In this document: positions 11,997 through 13,568 of the stretch, piece by piece
Numbering within the stretch: position 1 is the stretch's first letter
Layout: every line of letters starts with the position of its first letter
Assembly (NCBI GenBank): GCA_964655355.1
Contig: CAZZMD010000069.1
Location: 1-13,568, forward strand
Reading direction: 5' to 3'
Length of the DNA stretch: 13,568 nt
Source: CALGDE01 sp964655355
GTDB taxonomy: Bacteria > Cyanobacteriota > Cyanobacteriia > CACIAM-69d
Translations under genes and position numbers: made by a program
Notes under the pieces: model-generated
The model's input: only the letters and a program-made list of their open reading frames with translations
Databases searched by the model: none
What the model was told of the DNA's origin: nothing

Positions 11997-12034
11997 TGGC
12001 AGTCTTTCGGGGAAGTCATTCCCGGGGGCTGCCA
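11997..12034 (+). promoter_or_regulatory. Leader hairpin upstream of purB
   Basis: TGGCAG (11997-12002) pairs with CTGCCA (12029-12034), and GGGAA (12010-12014) pairs with TTCCC (12019-12023) around a GTCA tetraloop. The bases between (TCTTT opposite GGGGG) can form G-U pairs, leaving only a 2-base bulge. This gives an almost continuous stem of 16 pairs ending 39 bases before the purB ATG. There is no T-run, so it is not a simple terminator. It may be a regulatory or stabilising leader element. It does not resemble a known purine riboswitch that I can identify. Confidence 0.4.
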
Positions 12035-12073
12035 TTGGAGTTTAGTTGATTACGCAGGTAGTCGAGCGGGGAT

Positions 12074-13369
12074 ATGATCGAGCGCTATACTTTGCCCGAA
12101 ATGGGCAACCTTTGGACGGATTCTTACAAGCTGCAGACCTGGTTGAAGGTTGAGGTGGCAGTTTGTGAAGCCCAAGCGGAGCTCGGTTACATTCCTAAGG
12201 AAGCAGTCGAAGAGATTAAGCAGAAGGCAAATTTCGATCTCCAGCGGGTGTTGGAGATTGAGGCGGAAGTGCATCACGATATGATCGCGTTTCTGACCAA
12301 TGTGAATGAGTATGTTGGCGATGCCGGGCGATATATTCACCTGGGTTTGACCAGCTCTGATGTGCTGGACACGGCGTTGGCGCTACAGTTGACGTCGAGC
12401 TTGGATGTTTTGCTGGGGCGGGTTGAGTCGCTGATTCAGGCGTTGCGCTATCAGGCCCAGGAGCATCGCGATACGGTGATGATTGGGCGATCGCACGGCA
12501 TCCACGCCGAGCCCATTACCTTTGGTTTTAAAGTGGCTGGCTGGCTGGCGGAGATGCTGCGAAATCGCGATCGCCTGGTGCGTCTCCGGTCCCAAGTGGC
12601 GATCGGTAAAATCTCCGGCGCTGTCGGCACCTATGCCAATATTGATCCCCGAGTGGAAGCCCTTACTTGTAAGCTTTTGGGCTTAGAGCCGGATACCGCT
12701 TCTACTCAGGTGGTGTCCCGTGACCTCCATGCGGAATATATTCAAGTCTTTGCCCTGATCGCAGCGTCCATCGAGCGTTTTGCGGTGGAAATCCGTAACC
12801 TGCAGCGGACGGATGTCCTCGAAGTAGAAGAGTTTTTCTCCAAAGGTCAAAAGGGATCCTCTGCTATGCCCCACAAACGTAATCCGGTGCGATCGGAGCG
12901 CTTGAGTGGTTTGGCTCGCATCATTCGGGGCAATGCGATCGCCGCCTTGGAAAATATGGCGTTGTGGCACGAGCGGGACATTTCCCATAGTTCCGTGGAG
13001 CGCATGATTCTGCCCGACTCCAGCACCCTGCTGCACTTCATGGTGGTGGAGATGACCAACCTGGCGAAAAATTTACTGGTGTATCCGGAGAATATGACCC
13101 GCAACATGAACCGTTACGGCGGCGTTGTGTTCAGCCAACGGGTGATGCTGTCCCTCGTGAAGAAGGGAATGACCCGGGAAGATGCCTATGCCGTGGTCCA
13201 ACGCTGTGCCCACGAAGCCTGGAACGTTGAAGGCGGCAACTTCCGTAGCCTGTTGGAACAGGATGCCACTATCGGTGAAAACCTAACGGCGGAAGAACTG
13301 GAAGACTGCTTCGACCCCAGCTATCACCTACGCCACTTGGATCAGGTCTATCAGCGGCTGGGGATTTAG
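12074..13369 (+). CDS. purB: Adenylosuccinate lyase
   Basis: A full-length 431-residue enzyme of the fumarase/aspartase superfamily. It acts twice in purine synthesis, splitting fumarate from SAICAR to give AICAR and from adenylosuccinate to give AMP, in the cytoplasm as a homotetramer. The N-terminal MIERYTLPEMGNLW is typical of PurB. Catalytic or substrate-binding residues are visible: H67-H68 (EVHHDM), T93-S94-S95-D96 (LTSSD), H141 (RSHGIHAEP) and the superfamily signature loop GSSAMPHKRNP at 261-271 with catalytic-loop serine S263. The length matches short PurB forms of the Bacillus/Thermotoga type. The start at 12074 aligns with the family N-terminus; the upstream GGGGA is only 2-6 bases from the ATG, so ribosome binding is weak. 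It is preceded by a leader hairpin and closed by a strong terminator, suggesting a single-gene transcript. Confidence 0.97.
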   Translation: MIERYTLPEMGNLWTDSYKLQTWLKVEVAVCEAQAELGYIPKEAVEEIKQKANFDLQRVLEIEAEVHHDMIAFLTNVNEYVGDAGRYIHLGLTSSDVLDTALALQLTSSLDVLLGRVESLIQALRYQAQEHRDTVMIGRSHGIHAEPITFGFKVAGWLAEMLRNRDRLVRLRSQVAIGKISGAVGTYANIDPRVEALTCKLLGLEPDTASTQVVSRDLHAEYIQVFALIAASIERFAVEIRNLQRTDVLEVEEFFSKGQKGSSAMPHKRNPVRSERLSGLARIIRGNAIAALENMALWHERDISHSSVERMILPDSSTLLHFMVVEMTNLAKNLLVYPENMTRNMNRYGGVVFSQRVMLSLVKKGMTREDAYAVVQRCAHEAWNVEGGNFRSLLEQDATIGENLTAEELEDCFDPSYHLRHLDQVYQRLGI

Positions 13370-13404
13370 TAGAAACTAAAGACCTAGCTGACACTCGCGC
13401 TTTG

Positions 13405-13438
13405 AAAAGCCCCTTCTCCTAAAAAGAAGGGGCTTTTT
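13405..13438 (+). terminator. Intrinsic terminator of purB
   Basis: AAAAGCCCCTTCT (13405-13417) and AGAAGGGGCTTTT (13425-13437) form a perfect 13-bp stem with a 7-base loop, and the stem runs directly into five T residues (13434-13438). It lies 35 bp after the purB stop codon. Because the left arm begins with A residues, it could also work for minus-strand transcripts. Confidence 0.92.
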
Positions 13439-13516
13439 GTTTGACTCCTTGGTGCTATGGGGGGCATGGGGCTCGGGGGCGATCGCCCCATCCCCCCCAA
13501 CAAATCTGCACGTAAA

Positions 13517-13554
13517 AAGAGAGGGGGACTAGCGTTAACTAGTCCCCCTCTCTT
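13517..13554 (-). terminator. Intrinsic terminator for a convergent gene beyond the right edge
   Basis: AAGAGAGGGGGACTAG (13517-13532) and CTAGTCCCCCTCTCTT (13539-13554) form a perfect 16-bp stem with a 6-base loop. The plus strand reads TAAAAAG at the left foot, so on the minus strand the stem is followed by a T-run, while the plus-strand exit has only two T residues. This orientation fits termination of a minus-strand gene located to the right of the window. Confidence 0.8.
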
Positions 13555-13568
13555 AAATTCAATTGTCA

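Noticed and set aside
11861..12049. A 62-codon plus-strand frame between the PAP2-family gene and purB
   Set aside because: Low-complexity, Cys/Pro/Arg-rich sequence that lies across palindromes and the leader hairpin; no ribosome binding site.

Overview
This 13.6 kb window is chromosomal DNA from a cyanobacterium. The evidence is the high density of the HIP1 octamer (GCGATCGC; for example at 144-157 as two overlapping copies, 1077-1084, 2558-2565, 2979-2986 and 11890-11903 as two overlapping copies) and a set of small proteins from families known essentially only in cyanobacteria (DUF2839, DUF2605, DUF2973 and a cyanobacterial type of FHA protein). The DNA is GC-rich. The genus cannot be fixed from what is visible.

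Layout, left to right. Positions 1-390 hold the broken 3' end of an IS5-like transposase followed by a hairpin and a triple 13-bp repeat. A polysaccharide pyruvyl transferase family gene (542-1507, +) follows, then a 438-bp non-coding stretch with a possible peptide remnant, and tRNA-Val(UAC) on the minus strand (1946-2017). Two small unassigned genes converge at about 2.6 kb (2092-2535 + and 2662-2856 -), separated by a HIP1-centred hairpin and a cluster of TATTYAACG repeats. A 440-bp intergenic region with a CRP-like palindrome (3000-3015) precedes an efflux operon: a membrane fusion protein (3297-4787) and an RND inner-membrane pump (4917-8090), closed by a hairpin and T-run. No outer-membrane TolC partner is present, so the third component must be encoded elsewhere.

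The right half holds a DUF2839 membrane protein (8247-8462), a 225-bp stretch able to form competing RNA hairpins, an unassigned 129-residue protein (8688-9077) and an FHA-domain protein (9229-9963). On the minus strand is a probable DUF2605-DUF2973 operon (10931 to 10101). A divergent PAP2-family phosphatase (11392-11847) and purB (12074-13369) follow on the plus strand. purB ends at a strong intrinsic terminator. A second hairpin at the right edge has its T-run on the minus strand, predicting a convergent gene just outside the window.

Functionally, the clear assignments are one drug/metal/solute efflux system, one purine biosynthesis enzyme, one lipid/isoprenoid phosphatase-like membrane protein, one phosphothreonine-binding protein and one surface-polysaccharide enzyme. 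The rest are conserved cyanobacterial proteins of unknown role. I see no CRISPR array, phage block, toxin-antitoxin pair or obvious new defence system. The most interesting items are the DUF2605/DUF2973 pair, the structured leader at 8474-8607, the CRP-like site and the sharp change in codon use inside the RND gene.
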